DNA of 64,000 nt from an uncultured Selenomonadaceae bacterium (GTDB lineage: Bacteria; Bacillota; Negativicutes; Selenomonadales; Selenomonadaceae). Below the pieces are notes generated by a model. It did not search any database. It saw nothing but the letters and a program-made list of their open reading frames with translations, and was not told the DNA's origin. The stretch is taken from assembly GCA_905234195.1 (NCBI GenBank), contig CAJOFR010000001.1, positions 202,822 to 266,821 on the forward strand. The letters are read 5' to 3'. A program made the translations under genes and the position numbers. Positions 47,542-56,453 of this stretch are shown one piece after another (the first letter of the stretch is position 1; each line of letters begins with the position of its first letter).

Positions 47542-48166
47542 ATTTAATGCGCCCGATAATAGTTTCACCGCCGCGAACTTTTTGCCCCTTCTTGACGAGC
47601 ACTTCGACATTATCCGGCATAACAATTTCCGTGCACGAGCCAAAACGAATCAAGCCGTAAAGTTCGCCCTTCTCAAGTTTGTCGTCGAGGGTGACCCAGC
47701 TGACAATTCTGCGCGCCAAAATCCCGGCAATTTGTGTGACAGTCACGCGCAATTTTTCATTTTCAATCCCGATTAAGTGGCGTTCATTTTCAAAGCCGAC
47801 AGAATCCTTGTACGCAGGACGAAACCGCCCGCAAATATATTTCTGAATTTTTATTTCGCCGGCGATAGGGCTGCGGTTCACGTGAACATCGAACACCGAC
47901 AAAAAAATTATAACTTTGTTGCAGGGAGATTTTATAAAGTCATCACCTTCAAGCTGAACGACGTCTTGGACTGTGCCGTCGGCGGGCGAAACAATCAGCG
48001 ACGCATCGGCGGGAATTTTTCTTTCGGGGTTCCTGAAAAAATAAAGACAGTAACAAGCAATCACCGCCGGCAAAATCGCCACGTAAGGATTAATCGCCGC
48101 GCCCAGAAAAATCGCAACAAGTAACGCAGTTCCCGCAAAATAATAACCTTCTCGAATTATGCTCAT
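47540..48166 (-). CDS. psd: phosphatidylserine decarboxylase (short, archaeal-type)
   Basis: A 208-residue pyruvoyl enzyme that converts phosphatidylserine to phosphatidylethanolamine at the membrane. Two N-terminal hydrophobic segments (YYFAGTALLVAIFLGAAINP and the next) are followed by CLYFFRNPERKIP, VSPADGTVQDV, SVFDVHVNRSPIAG and the self-cleavage site GLIRFGSCTEI, where the serine becomes the pyruvoyl group. The ATG overlaps the folC stop (TGATG). No pssA is in the window. Confidence 0.92.
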   Translation of the reverse strand: MSIIREGYYFAGTALLVAIFLGAAINPYVAILPAVIACYCLYFFRNPERKIPADASLIVSPADGTVQDVVQLEGDDFIKSPCNKVIIFLSVFDVHVNRSPIAGEIKIQKYICGRFRPAYKDSVGFENERHLIGIENEKLRVTVTQIAGILARRIVSWVTLDDKLEKGELYGLIRFGSCTEIVMPDNVEVLVKKGQKVRGGETIIGRIK

Positions 48167-49359
48167 CAAAAATCCTGCCCTTTGTCTAATAATTTTTTTC
48201 TGACTTCGCCGATTAAATACAGGGAGCCCGCCGCGATTTTCATGCCGTCGGACTTCAAAAATGTTTTCACGGCTTCCGCTAGATTTTCAACGCCAATGCA
48301 GTTAATTCCTCTATTTTTTAGAACTGCGCCCAAAATTTTCGTCGACGCGGCGCGCTCGGACTTCGGCGGCGTGATAATGACAAAATCTTCCGCGCGGAAC
48401 AAAATTTTAATCATCTCGTTAAAATTTTTGTCGGCGAGCACCCCGAACAGCCAAACCCTCTTGCCTTCCGGAAAATTTTTGTCGAGACTTTTGCGAAGAG
48501 CCGTCGCGCCGTCGGGATTATGCGCGCCGTCAATCACAACGTCGCCAAATTTTGTCGGGATAATTTCAAAACGCCCCGCCCACGAAACTTTTTCAAGACC
48601 GGCAAAAATTTCAGCATCGTCAATGCCCAAAACCCTTGCCGCCTGAATCGCAATCGCCGCATTAAATTTTTGAAACTCCCCGCGCAGATTTATCTTGACT
48701 TCGGCGGGCGTCGTGACTTCGTAAAGCGGCGAATTATTTTTTTCGGCGACGGCGCGAATAATTTTCAGCGGTTCCCCCTGCGCGCCGGTGACGACGGGAA
48801 TTTTCGGCTTGATAATCCCCGCCTTGTTTATCGCGATACTTTTTAAATCGCCGAGAATATTTTCATGGTCAAGCGCGACATTCGTGATAACAGAAATTTT
48901 CGGCGTGATAACGTTCGTCGAATCCCACGTGCCGCCGAGCCCGACTTCGATAACCGCAATGTCAACGCCACGACTTGCAAAATAATCGAACGCCGCCGCC
49001 GTCAAAACTTCAAAGTGCGTGGCAGAGACGCCGAGATTTTTTATTTTCAGAATGACTTGCGCGAAATCCTCTTCGGAAATATTTTCGCCGTTGATTTTAA
49101 TTCTTTCGCAATAACTTTCCAAGTGCGGCGACGTGAACAGCCCAACTTTTTTGCCGGACGTTTTCAAAATTTCGGCGAGCATCGCGCAGACAGAGCCCTT
49201 GCCGTTCGTGCCGGTCACGTGAATCGTGTCATAAGAATTTTGCGGGCGAGAAAGTTTTTCCAGCAAAAGGTTTATCCGCTCCAGCCCGTGCTTAATCCCG
49301 AAAACAATTAAGTCGTTCAAATAATTTAAAGCTTCGTTATAAGTTGCGACGTTTGACAT
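48166..49359 (-). CDS. folC: bifunctional folylpolyglutamate/dihydrofolate synthase
   Basis: A 397-residue Mur-ligase-like enzyme that adds glutamate to folates, and often also to dihydropteroate. The P-loop is HVTGTNGKGSVCAMLAEIL; FTSPHLESYCERIKING, AVIEVGLGGTWDSTN, TNVALDHENILG and VIDGAHNPDGATALR are family signatures. It begins 18 bases after trpA, so it may be transcribed with the trp operon, and its stop overlaps the psd start. Confidence 0.94.
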   Translation of the reverse strand: MSNVATYNEALNYLNDLIVFGIKHGLERINLLLEKLSRPQNSYDTIHVTGTNGKGSVCAMLAEILKTSGKKVGLFTSPHLESYCERIKINGENISEEDFAQVILKIKNLGVSATHFEVLTAAAFDYFASRGVDIAVIEVGLGGTWDSTNVITPKISVITNVALDHENILGDLKSIAINKAGIIKPKIPVVTGAQGEPLKIIRAVAEKNNSPLYEVTTPAEVKINLRGEFQKFNAAIAIQAARVLGIDDAEIFAGLEKVSWAGRFEIIPTKFGDVVIDGAHNPDGATALRKSLDKNFPEGKRVWLFGVLADKNFNEMIKILFRAEDFVIITPPKSERAASTKILGAVLKNRGINCIGVENLAEAVKTFLKSDGMKIAAGSLYLIGEVRKKLLDKGQDF

Positions 49360-49377
49360 TTTTTACCTCTTAAAAAT

Positions 49378-50148
49378 TTAAATCATGGCGGCTTTCATTT
49401 TCCGGACGAAATCCCCGACGTACGGCGCGGAATTTTTTCCGTGTTGAGCCAAAATTTTTATAATCGCCGAGCCGACAATCGCGCCGTCAGAAATTTTCGC
49501 CATATCGCGCGCCTGTTCCGGCGTCGAAATCCCAAAACCGATCGCGCAGGGGATTTTTGTATTTTCGCGGACGATTTTTATCATCGGCGCAAGATCCGTT
49601 TTAATTTCTGCGCGCGTGCCGGTGACTCCCAAACTCGAAACGATATACAAAAAACCTTCCGCCTCTTTGGAAATCATGGCAATGCGGCTTTCGGAAGTCG
49701 GCGCAATCATGCTGATTAAATCCACGCCGAATTTTCGACACGCCGGCAAAAATTCTTCGCGCTCCTCAAAAGGAAGGTCGGGCAAAATAATTCCGTCGAC
49801 GCCGATTTTCGCGCAGGTCGACAAAAATTTTTCCGCGCCGTAAGAAAAAACGACGTTGGCATAAGTCATGAAAACCAAAGGTATTATAACATCTTGCCGC
49901 AAATTTTTCACCATGTCGAAAATTTTATTTGTCGTGACTCCTCCGTTCAGCGCGCGCAGATTTGCCGCCTGAATCACCGGACCTTCAGCAGTCGGATCCG
50001 AAAAAGGAATCCCCAGTTCGATAATTCCCGCGCCATTTTTCACCATTTCGCGCACGCATTTTTCAGTTGTGTCCAAGTCGGGATCCCCGCAGGTAATGAA
50101 CGGGATAAAAACTTTTTCGCCGGCGAAAGCTCTTGCAATTTTACTCAT
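49378..50148 (-). CDS. trpA: tryptophan synthase alpha chain
   Basis: A 256-residue TIM barrel that splits indole-3-glycerol phosphate. The catalytic glutamate is in [19 protein letters not shown] and the aspartate in [29 protein letters not shown] closes the phosphate site. ATG 50148 is the family start; the longer frame upstream is antisense-free reading within trpB. It overlaps trpB by eight bases and is the last trp gene. Confidence 0.96.
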   Translation of the reverse strand: MSKIARAFAGEKVFIPFITCGDPDLDTTEKCVREMVKNGAGIIELGIPFSDPTAEGPVIQAANLRALNGGVTTNKIFDMVKNLRQDVIIPLVFMTYANVVFSYGAEKFLSTCAKIGVDGIILPDLPFEEREEFLPACRKFGVDLISMIAPTSESRIAMISKEAEGFLYIVSSLGVTGTRAEIKTDLAPMIKIVRENTKIPCAIGFGISTPEQARDMAKISDGAIVGSAIIKILAQHGKNSAPYVGDFVRKMKAAMI

Positions 50149-51331
50149 CGATAACAACTCCCCTGTACTTCGCGACGGACGCGCAATCTTTATCGCCGCG
50201 CCCCGAAATTGTAATGACGATAATTTTTTCTTTGGACATTTGCGGCGCGATTTTCTGCGCGTAGGCAACGGCGTGCGCTGACTCAATCGCGGGGATAATC
50301 CCTTCAGTTTTCGCGAGGTACTCGAAAGCGCGAACGGCCTCCTCGTCAGTTATCGGCACGTATTCCGCGCGCCCGACGTCGTGCAGGTACGCATGTTCGG
50401 GACCTATGCCCGGATAATCAAGCCCGGCAGAAATCGAATACACGGGAGCAATTCCGCCGTTTTCGTCCTGACAAAAATAACTTTTCATGCCGTGAAAAAT
50501 CCCGACGCGCCCCGTGCTGATAGTCGCGGCAGTCTCAAAAGTTTCGACGCCCCGCCCCGCCGCTTCGCAGCCGATAAGCCTAACATTTTCGTCGTCGATA
50601 AAATTCCAAAAACTCCCAATCGCATTCGAGCCGCCGCCCACGCAAGCAATCACCGCATCGGGCAAACGATTTTCCTTTTCCAAAATTTGCGCCTTAATTT
50701 CTTTGGAGATGACGGCTTGAAAATCGCGGACAATGGTCGGGAAGGGGTGCGGACCCATCACCGAGCCGAGACAGTAATGCGTGTCGGAAATTCTGCGCGT
50801 CCATTCGCGGAAGGATTCGGAAACTGCGTCCTTAAGCGTGGCGGTGCCTGTCGTGACGGGGATAACCTCCGCGCCGAGAAGTTTCATGCGGTAGACGTTT
50901 AGAGCTTGTCGCCGCGTATCCTCTTCGCCCATAAAAACCACGCACTCCATATTCATCAGCGCGGCGGCGGTCGCAGTCGCCACTCCGTGCTGCCCCGCGC
51001 CGGTCTCCGCAATTAAACGAGTCTTGCCCATTTTTTTCGCAAGGAGGGCTTGACCGAGAACGTTATTAATTTTGTGCGCGCCCGTGTGGTTCAAATCTTC
51101 GCGCTTTAGGTAAATTTTCGCGCCGCCCAAATTTTTTGTCATGCGTTCGGCAAAATAAAGTCGCGACGGTCTTCCCGCGTACTCGTTCAAAAGTTTTTCC
51201 AGCTCGTCATTAAAATCTTTGTCATGCTTAAATTTTTCGTACGCCGCCTCCAGTTCAATGACGGCATTCATTAAAGTTTCGGGAATGTATTGCCCGCCGT
51301 GTATCCCGAAACGACTTTTTAAATTTTTCAT
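50141..51331 (-). CDS. trpB: tryptophan synthase beta chain
   Basis: A 396-residue PLP enzyme joining indole and serine. The PLP lysine is in [36 protein letters not shown], then [12 protein letters not shown] and [10 protein letters not shown] near the end are hallmarks. The N-terminus [14 protein letters not shown] is typical. A subfamily-B hairpin repeat lies between it and trpF upstream. Confidence 0.97.
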   Translation of the reverse strand: MKNLKSRFGIHGGQYIPETLMNAVIELEAAYEKFKHDKDFNDELEKLLNEYAGRPSRLYFAERMTKNLGGAKIYLKREDLNHTGAHKINNVLGQALLAKKMGKTRLIAETGAGQHGVATATAAALMNMECVVFMGEEDTRRQALNVYRMKLLGAEVIPVTTGTATLKDAVSESFREWTRRISDTHYCLGSVMGPHPFPTIVRDFQAVISKEIKAQILEKENRLPDAVIACVGGGSNAIGSFWNFIDDENVRLIGCEAAGRGVETFETAATISTGRVGIFHGMKSYFCQDENGGIAPVYSISAGLDYPGIGPEHAYLHDVGRAEYVPITDEEAVRAFEYLAKTEGIIPAIESAHAVAYAQKIAPQMSKEKIIVITISGRGDKDCASVAKYRGVVIDE

Positions 51332-51361
51332 TTTGTTAAGCCTTTCTTTCTAAAAATCTTT

Positions 51362-51461
51362 GATTTACTTTTCTTTTTTAGAAAAAGAAAAGTAACAAAA
51401 GAAAAATCGCCCGCTGAGATTGCATCACGCAATCAACGCGGGCAAGGCCGTCATCCATGAC
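51362..51461 (-). repeat. multi-hairpin dispersed repeat, subfamily B copy 1, fused to trpF
   Basis: Read on minus it contains CCGTCAT/ATGACGG, then GCCCGC/GCGGGC enclosing GCGTGATGC, then T-rich sequence and a CTTTTCTTTTT/AAAAAGAAAAG hairpin. The arrangement parallels subfamily A though the sequences differ. It shares 51362-51452 with 56346-56436 almost exactly. The trpF reading frame runs through it. Confidence 0.85.
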
Positions 51462-52058
51462 GGAATTTCGGACTGCGTTGACAAATTGGCGCATCTTCTC
51501 CGCGTTCTTAACGCCGTCCGTCTCAATTCCGGAACTCACGTCGACGGCAAAAGGATTCAACAAATTTATCGCGCCGCGAACATTTTCCGCCGTCAGCCCG
51601 CCCGCCAAGAAGTACGGACGACGAAAATTTTTCGGCAACGTCCAATCAAAAATTTCTCCCGTGCCCGCGCCGCTGTCCAACAAAATAAAATCCGCCGCAG
51701 AATTTTCCGCAAGCTCCAAATTTTTCAGACCGCCAACGCGAAAAGCTTTGATAATCGGAATTTTTGTCAGCCGCCGCAAATTTTTGATGTACTCGTCATT
51801 TTCCGCGCCGTGCAACTGAATCGCGTCGATAATCCCGCGCCCCGAAATCTCCGCGACAATTTTAATTTCCTCGTCGACGAAAACACCGACGGCAGAAATT
51901 TCCGCGCGAAGATTTTTTTTCAGCTCGGCGGCTTGATTAATCGAAACACGACGGCGACTTTTCTGCGCGAATACAAATCCGACAAACTCCGGCAAAATTT
52001 CATTCGCAGCGAAAATATCTTCGGCGCGGCTCAACCCGCAAAGTTTAATCTTCGTCAT
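51378..52058 (-). CDS. trpF: phosphoribosylanthranilate isomerase with repeat-encoded tail
   Basis: A 226-residue isomerase of the tryptophan pathway. KIKLCGLSRAEDIFAAN at the start, IDAIQLHGAENDEYI, then FLLDSGAGTG and FLAGGLTAENV are typical, and PFAVDVSSGIETDGVKN marks the phosphate site. A normal TrpF ends near FVNAVR. Here a further tail of about 28 residues, ending in AIFLLLLFFF, is encoded by the hairpin repeat. The start overlaps the trpC stop by four bases (ATGA). The enzyme is probably active; the hydrophobic tail could affect stability. Confidence 0.93.
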   Translation of the reverse strand: MTKIKLCGLSRAEDIFAANEILPEFVGFVFAQKSRRRVSINQAAELKKNLRAEISAVGVFVDEEIKIVAEISGRGIIDAIQLHGAENDEYIKNLRRLTKIPIIKAFRVGGLKNLELAENSAADFILLDSGAGTGEIFDWTLPKNFRRPYFLAGGLTAENVRGAINLLNPFAVDVSSGIETDGVKNAEKMRQFVNAVRNSVMDDGLARVDCVMQSQRAIFLLLLFFF

Positions 52059-52831
52059 GACGCCCGCAACCTTTCCAGCGCGGATTTTTTGTCAGCTGCG
52101 CGCATCAAAGTTTCGCTGATTAAAACCGCGTCGACGCCAATTTTTTTCAGCGTCGAAATATCTGCGGGAGTTTTTACGCCGCTTTCCGCGACAAAAATTT
52201 TCTCTGGCGGAACAAGTTCGCGAAGGCGGGCGGAATTTGAAAAGTCTACCGAAAAATTTTTCAAGTTGCGATTGTTCACGCCGATAATTTTTGCTCCGGC
52301 GGCAAGCGCGATTTTAATTTCGAGCTCATCGTGCGTTTCGACAAGCGCGGAAATTTTCACGTCGTCACAAATTTTCAAGTAGCGTTCAATTTCAGCCGCT
52401 GACAAAATCGCGCAGATTAAAAGCACGGCGTCCGCGCCCATGACCTTCGCCTGATAGATCTGGTACTCGTCGACGGTGAAATCTTTTCGCAAAAGCGGCG
52501 TCGAGACTTCCGCGCGGATCTCCCGAAAAATTTTGTCAGAGCCGAGAAAATATTTCGGTTCCGTCAAGCAAGAAATACAATCCGCGCCCGCCGCCTCGTA
52601 CTCCCGCGCAATTTCGACGTAGGGAAAATTTTCGGCAATGATACCTTTCGACGGCGACGCCTTTTTGACTTCGCAGATGAACGACAGATTTTTTTTCTGA
52701 AGTGCGCGGGAAAATTTTTCTTCGGAATTTAGATTTTCCGCCGCGAATTTCATATCGTCCGCCGAAATTTTTTGCTTGTCCTCCGCAACCCGCCGCCTTG
52801 CCTCTTCGGCAAGCTTATCCAAAATATTCAC
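52055..52831 (-). CDS. trpC: indole-3-glycerol phosphate synthase
   Basis: A 258-residue TIM-barrel enzyme. The catalytic lysine region FICEVKKASPSKGIIAENF, then ADCISCLTEPKYFLGS, TPLLRKDFTVDEYQIY, GVNNRNLKNFSVD and VAESGVKTPADI are all present. Translation starts at GTG 52831; the only ribosome binding site (AGGAG) lies within the adjoining heptad repeat. Confidence 0.96.
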   Translation of the reverse strand: MNILDKLAEEARRRVAEDKQKISADDMKFAAENLNSEEKFSRALQKKNLSFICEVKKASPSKGIIAENFPYVEIAREYEAAGADCISCLTEPKYFLGSDKIFREIRAEVSTPLLRKDFTVDEYQIYQAKVMGADAVLLICAILSAAEIERYLKICDDVKISALVETHDELEIKIALAAGAKIIGVNNRNLKNFSVDFSNSARLRELVPPEKIFVAESGVKTPADISTLKKIGVDAVLISETLMRAADKKSALERLRAS

Positions 52832-52834
52832 AAC

Positions 52835-52880
52835 CCCAACTCCTAACCACTTAGCCCTTGTCCCTAATCCCTATCCACTA
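52835..52880 (-). repeat. heptad-periodic repeat, single arm (H5)
   Basis: On minus the units GTGGATA, GGGATTA, GGGACAA, GGGCTAA, GTGGTTA, GGAGTTG follow one another. There is no complementary arm. It fills the trpD-trpC gap and contains the trpC ribosome binding site. Confidence 0.7.
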
Positions 52881-52881
52881 G

Positions 52882-53901
52882 TTAGCCGTTGCTGACTTTG
52901 ATAAAATTTTCCAAAAGCTTAATCGCCGCGCCGGAATCAATCAAATTTTCGGCAAGCTTAATCCCGTCGGCAATGGAAGAAACTTTTTCGGCAATGTACA
53001 ACGACGCGCCCGCATTCAGCAAAACAGCATCGCGCTTGGGACTTTTGTCGACGTCGGATAAAATTTCGCGGGTAATCTGCGCGTTTTCGGCAGGCTCCCC
53101 GCCTTTCAGCTCGGACTTGCTGCAAATTTTCATTCCGAAATCTTCCGGCGAAATGGTGTAGCGTTTATACCAGCCGTCACGAAATTCGCAAATGGCAGTC
53201 GGCGCGCTCATGGAAATTTCGTCCAGCTTATCGAGACCGTAGACAACCATGCCGCGACGTACGCCCAAATCAATTAAAACTTTCGTCAGCGGCTCCACAA
53301 GATATTCGTCGTACACGCCGAGAAGTTGAAGTTTGGGGCGCGCAGGATTAGTCAGCGGTCCGAGAATATTAAACACCGTCCGAAAACCCAGCTCGCGACG
53401 AATCGCGCCAACATATTTCATCGACGTGTGATATTTCTGCGCGAAGAAAAAACAAATCCCCACGTCGTTCAAAAGTTCGACGCAATCTTCAGGCTCAAGC
53501 AAAATATTCACGCCGAGAGCTTCGAGACAATCCGCCGTGCCACATTTTGAAGACGCCGCGCGGTTCCCGTGCTTTGCAACCTTCACGCCGCCCGCCGCCG
53601 CAACAATCGCCGCCGTCGTCGAGATATTAAAACTCTGCGCATTATCGCCGCCCGTGCCGACAATCTCAAAAACTTCAAGACCTGTTTCGACTTTCAGCGC
53701 GTGACTTCTCATCGCGTCCGCGCAGCCCAAAATTTCGTCGGCAGTTTCCGCCTTCGCGCTCTTCGTCGACAGCGCGGCAAGAAACGCGGCGTTTTGCGTG
53801 GGGGTCGTCGCGCCCGTCATAATCTCATTCATCGCGTCGAATGCCTCGCGATAAGTCAAGTCGCCCTTGCTGACGATTTTTATAATTGCTTCCTTAATCA
53901 T
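52882..53901 (-). CDS. trpD: anthranilate phosphoribosyltransferase
   Basis: A 339-residue enzyme transferring phosphoribose to anthranilate. The PRPP loop [18 protein letters not shown], then [20 protein letters not shown] and [18 protein letters not shown] are diagnostic. It follows trpG with no gap. It is a single-function protein, not fused to TrpG. Confidence 0.96.
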   Translation of the reverse strand: MIKEAIIKIVSKGDLTYREAFDAMNEIMTGATTPTQNAAFLAALSTKSAKAETADEILGCADAMRSHALKVETGLEVFEIVGTGGDNAQSFNISTTAAIVAAAGGVKVAKHGNRAASSKCGTADCLEALGVNILLEPEDCVELLNDVGICFFFAQKYHTSMKYVGAIRRELGFRTVFNILGPLTNPARPKLQLLGVYDEYLVEPLTKVLIDLGVRRGMVVYGLDKLDEISMSAPTAICEFRDGWYKRYTISPEDFGMKICSKSELKGGEPAENAQITREILSDVDKSPKRDAVLLNAGASLYIAEKVSSIADGIKLAENLIDSGAAIKLLENFIKVSNG

Positions 53902-54480
53902 TTAAATTTCTCCCTTCATACTCAAAAAATTTTTCAAAATAATTTTGCCGTGCGGCGTCAAGATACTTTCCGGATGAAACTGCACGCCGAAAATTTTAAA
54001 ACTCTCGTGCTGCACCGCCATAATCTCCCCGTCGGAAGTTCGCGCGATAATTTTTAGGCAAGCGGGCATGGATTTTTTTTCGGCGGCAAGTGAATGATAA
54101 CGAGCGGCGGGAAATTTTTGCGGGCAGTCTTTAAAAATCGGCGAAGAGTTTTCGCAAATAATTTCGGACTGCTTGCCGTGCATAAGTTTTTTTGCGTAAG
54201 TTATCTTCGCGCCGAACGCCGCGCAAATCGCCTGGTGACCTAGACACACGCCGAGAATTGGAATCGCCGCGCCAAAATTTTTAACGACGTCGATAATCAC
54301 GCCGGCATTTTCCGGGCGGCCGGGTCCGGGCGAAAGAATAATATTTTTCGGCGCAAGATTTTTAATTTCGTCCAAAGTCAGCGCGTCGTTGCGAATAACT
54401 TTCACGTCCGCAGAAATTCCCCCGACAAGCTGATAGAGGTTGTAAGAAAAGCTGTCGTAGTTGTCGATTAGCAAAATCAT
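53902..54480 (-). CDS. trpG: anthranilate synthase glutamine amidotransferase component
   Basis: A 192-residue class I amidotransferase supplying ammonia to TrpE; it may also serve folate synthesis as PabA. The start ILLIDNYDSFSYNLYQ, SPGPGRPENAG, the nucleophile in ILGVCLGHQAI and the His/Glu pair in GVQFHPESILTPHG are intact. ATG 54480 overlaps the trpE stop by one base. Confidence 0.95.
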   Translation of the reverse strand: MILLIDNYDSFSYNLYQLVGGISADVKVIRNDALTLDEIKNLAPKNIILSPGPGRPENAGVIIDVVKNFGAAIPILGVCLGHQAICAAFGAKITYAKKLMHGKQSEIICENSSPIFKDCPQKFPAARYHSLAAEKKSMPACLKIIARTSDGEIMAVQHESFKIFGVQFHPESILTPHGKIILKNFLSMKGEI

Positions 54481-55940
54481 TATTCTTCCTCCAAATTTAT
54501 TTTCAGCGCGGCAAGTGACGCCTTCGCCTTGTTCATGCACTCATCAAATTCTTTTTCGGGAACAGAATCCGCGACAATCCCCGCGCCCGACCGCACGAAA
54601 ATTTTCCCGTTCTTTTTGTAAATAATCCGAATCGCAATGCCCGTGTCCATGTTGCCGGCAAAATCTATGTAGCCGATCGCGCCGCCGTAAATCCCGCGCT
54701 TATTTTTTTCGAGTTCGCCGATAAGCTGACAGGCGCGAATTTTTGGCGCACCGGACAAAGTTCCCGCAGGCAACACAGAATTTATCGCGTCGAGGGCGTC
54801 AAACTCCTCCCGAATTTCCCCGCGAACAACCGAACCGATATGCATGACGTGAGAAAATTTTTCGACGGCGTGAAATTTTTCGACCTGCACGCTGCCGAAT
54901 TTAGAAATCCTTCCCAAATCGTTCCTGCCCAAATCCACAAGCATATTGTGTTCGGCAAGTTCCTTTTCGTCGGCAAGCAAATCTTTTTCCAGCTGAAAAT
55001 CTTCTTCGGGAGTTTTTCCGCGCGGACGAGTTCCGGCAAGCGGGTACGTGTGCAAAATTCCGTCCTCCAGCTTGACCAAAGTTTCCGGACTCGCGCCGGC
55101 GACCTCAATATCCGTGCCCGAAAAATAAAACATGTACGGCGAAGGGTTTATCGTGCGCAAAATCCTGTACGCATTCAGCAAGCTCCCTTCAAACGGCGCG
55201 GCAAGACGATTGGACAAAACAATTTGAAAAATATCTCCTTCGCGGATAAAATTTTTCGCGCGCTCGACCATCGCGCAATAATTTTCCCTGTCGAAGAGCG
55301 GAACAATTTCGCCAAGTAATTTGCCGGGCGGCTCGGAATTTTTTTCACCGTGCTGAATCAGCCTCCGCAATTTTTTCAGCTCGTCGACTACAATATTAAA
55401 ATTCTCCTCAAGATTATCCGTCGGCATGTTCACAATTAAAATAATTTTCTGTCGAAAGTTGTCGAAGACGATAACTTTATCGAAAAGCATTAAATCGACG
55501 TCCTGAAAATTTTCCTCGTCGTCGAGCTCCATTTTCAGCGAGGGCTCCGCGTAAGATAACCAGTCGTAGGAAAAATATCCGACAAGCCCGCCGGTAAAAG
55601 TTGGCAGCCCGTCGATTTTCGGGCTCGTGAAATTTTTTAGGACGCCGCGAATTTTTTCGGCAGGGTTGTCCGTGAAAAATTCCTCGTCGCCGATTTTCAT
55701 TTTGCCGCGCGTGCACGTGATACACAGTTTCGGCTCGAAGCCGAGAAAAGTATAACGCCCCCAACTTTCCTGCGCGGCGACAGATTCGAGCATGTAACAG
55801 TGCGCGGAAGAATTTTTCAGAATCCTCAGCACTTCGATAGGCGTGCGAATATCCGCCATAAGTTCGCAACTGATAGGAATCACGCGGTAATTTCCGGCGG
55901 CAAGGGTTTTAATTTCCTGCAAGTTCGGTTTGATTTTCAT
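54480..55940 (-). CDS. trpE: anthranilate synthase component I
   Basis: A 486-residue chorismate-using enzyme. The tryptophan feedback site includes LESVAAQESWGRYTFLGFE; the catalytic half has GDIFQIVLSNRLAAPF, SPYMFYF, ASPETLVKL, GTRPRGKTPEEDFQLEKDLL (read in parts), HNMLVDLGRNDLGRI and LPAGTLSGAPKIRACQLI. ATG 55940 has AGGAGG seven bases upstream and is the first start after the T-box terminator. It heads trpEGDCFBA, so its expression depends on charging of tRNA-Trp. Confidence 0.96.
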   Translation of the reverse strand: MKIKPNLQEIKTLAAGNYRVIPISCELMADIRTPIEVLRILKNSSAHCYMLESVAAQESWGRYTFLGFEPKLCITCTRGKMKIGDEEFFTDNPAEKIRGVLKNFTSPKIDGLPTFTGGLVGYFSYDWLSYAEPSLKMELDDEENFQDVDLMLFDKVIVFDNFRQKIILIVNMPTDNLEENFNIVVDELKKLRRLIQHGEKNSEPPGKLLGEIVPLFDRENYCAMVERAKNFIREGDIFQIVLSNRLAAPFEGSLLNAYRILRTINPSPYMFYFSGTDIEVAGASPETLVKLEDGILHTYPLAGTRPRGKTPEEDFQLEKDLLADEKELAEHNMLVDLGRNDLGRISKFGSVQVEKFHAVEKFSHVMHIGSVVRGEIREEFDALDAINSVLPAGTLSGAPKIRACQLIGELEKNKRGIYGGAIGYIDFAGNMDTGIAIRIIYKKNGKIFVRSGAGIVADSVPEKEFDECMNKAKASLAALKINLEEE

Positions 55941-56264
55941 GATGCGCCTCCTAAAAATTTCTGCCATGAACGCCAAAAATCCCTGACAGAATAAAATCTG
56001 CCAGGGACGAATTTCAAAATCATTTATAAAAATTCGCGGTGCCACCCTGTTTCACGGTTTGACCCGTGCACTTAGCGAGATACCTTCATATCTCCGGCGA
56101 CTGACGTACGCCCCACGTCGCAGAATACTCAACCCGAAAGTTTTTGACTGCGCCCTCAGCGGTCCATTTGACGAATTGTTTCTCACCCGACTCTCAGCCG
56201 CGCGGGCTCTCTGTAGAGGCATCAACGCCGTTACTTCCGCTTCAACGGTTTAATATTAAATTTT
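55941..56264 (-). promoter_or_regulatory. tryptophan T-box riboswitch leader
   Basis: On minus the leader shows stem I with AAGTAA and an AGAGAG...GGCTG distal part, a specifier loop reading ATGGACCGC (UGG at 56166-56164, the tryptophan codon), the T-box core CAGGGTGGCACCGCG (56049-56035) and a terminator. Uncharged tRNA-Trp would stabilise the antiterminator and let transcription reach trpE. This accounts for most of the gene-free stretch between trpE and valS; the rest is repeats. Confidence 0.93.
55975..56008 (-). terminator. T-box terminator of the trp leader
   Basis: An 11-bp stem TCCCTGGCAGA/TCTGTCAGGGA with one G-U pair (56007-55997 with 55990-55980) is followed by T residues. It is the OFF structure competing with the T-box antiterminator. 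Confidence 0.85.
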
Positions 56265-56269
56265 GGCGT

Positions 56270-56298
56270 AGTATAACAATTTTATCTGCGTTTGTCAA
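56270..56298 (-). promoter_or_regulatory. promoter of the trp operon
   Basis: Minus-strand TTGACA (56298-56293), 17 bp, TATACT (56275-56270), just upstream of the T-box. Confidence 0.8.
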
Positions 56299-56311
56299 AT
56301 TTTTTCTTTTC

Positions 56312-56345
56312 CCTAATCTCTAAGCACTTGCCCCTTGACAAGGGA
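56312..56345. repeat. heptad-periodic repeat fragment (H6)
   Basis: TTCCCTAATCTCTAAGCACT and the following CCCCTTGACAAGGG show the heptad style on a short scale. It abuts the multi-hairpin repeat at 56346. Confidence 0.5.
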
Positions 56346-56437
56346 GATTTACTTTTCTTTTTTAGAAAAAGAAAAGTAACAAAAGAAAAATCGCCCGCTG
56401 AGATTGCATCACGCAATCAACGCGGGCATGGCCGTCC
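56346..56437 (-). repeat. multi-hairpin dispersed repeat, subfamily B copy 2
   Basis: It is nearly identical to 51362-51452 and lies 17 bases behind the valS stop, in the same orientation relative to its upstream gene. The GC-rich hairpin followed by a T-rich run could terminate valS transcription. Confidence 0.85.
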
Positions 56438-56453
56438 TCCTTCTTCAAAAATT

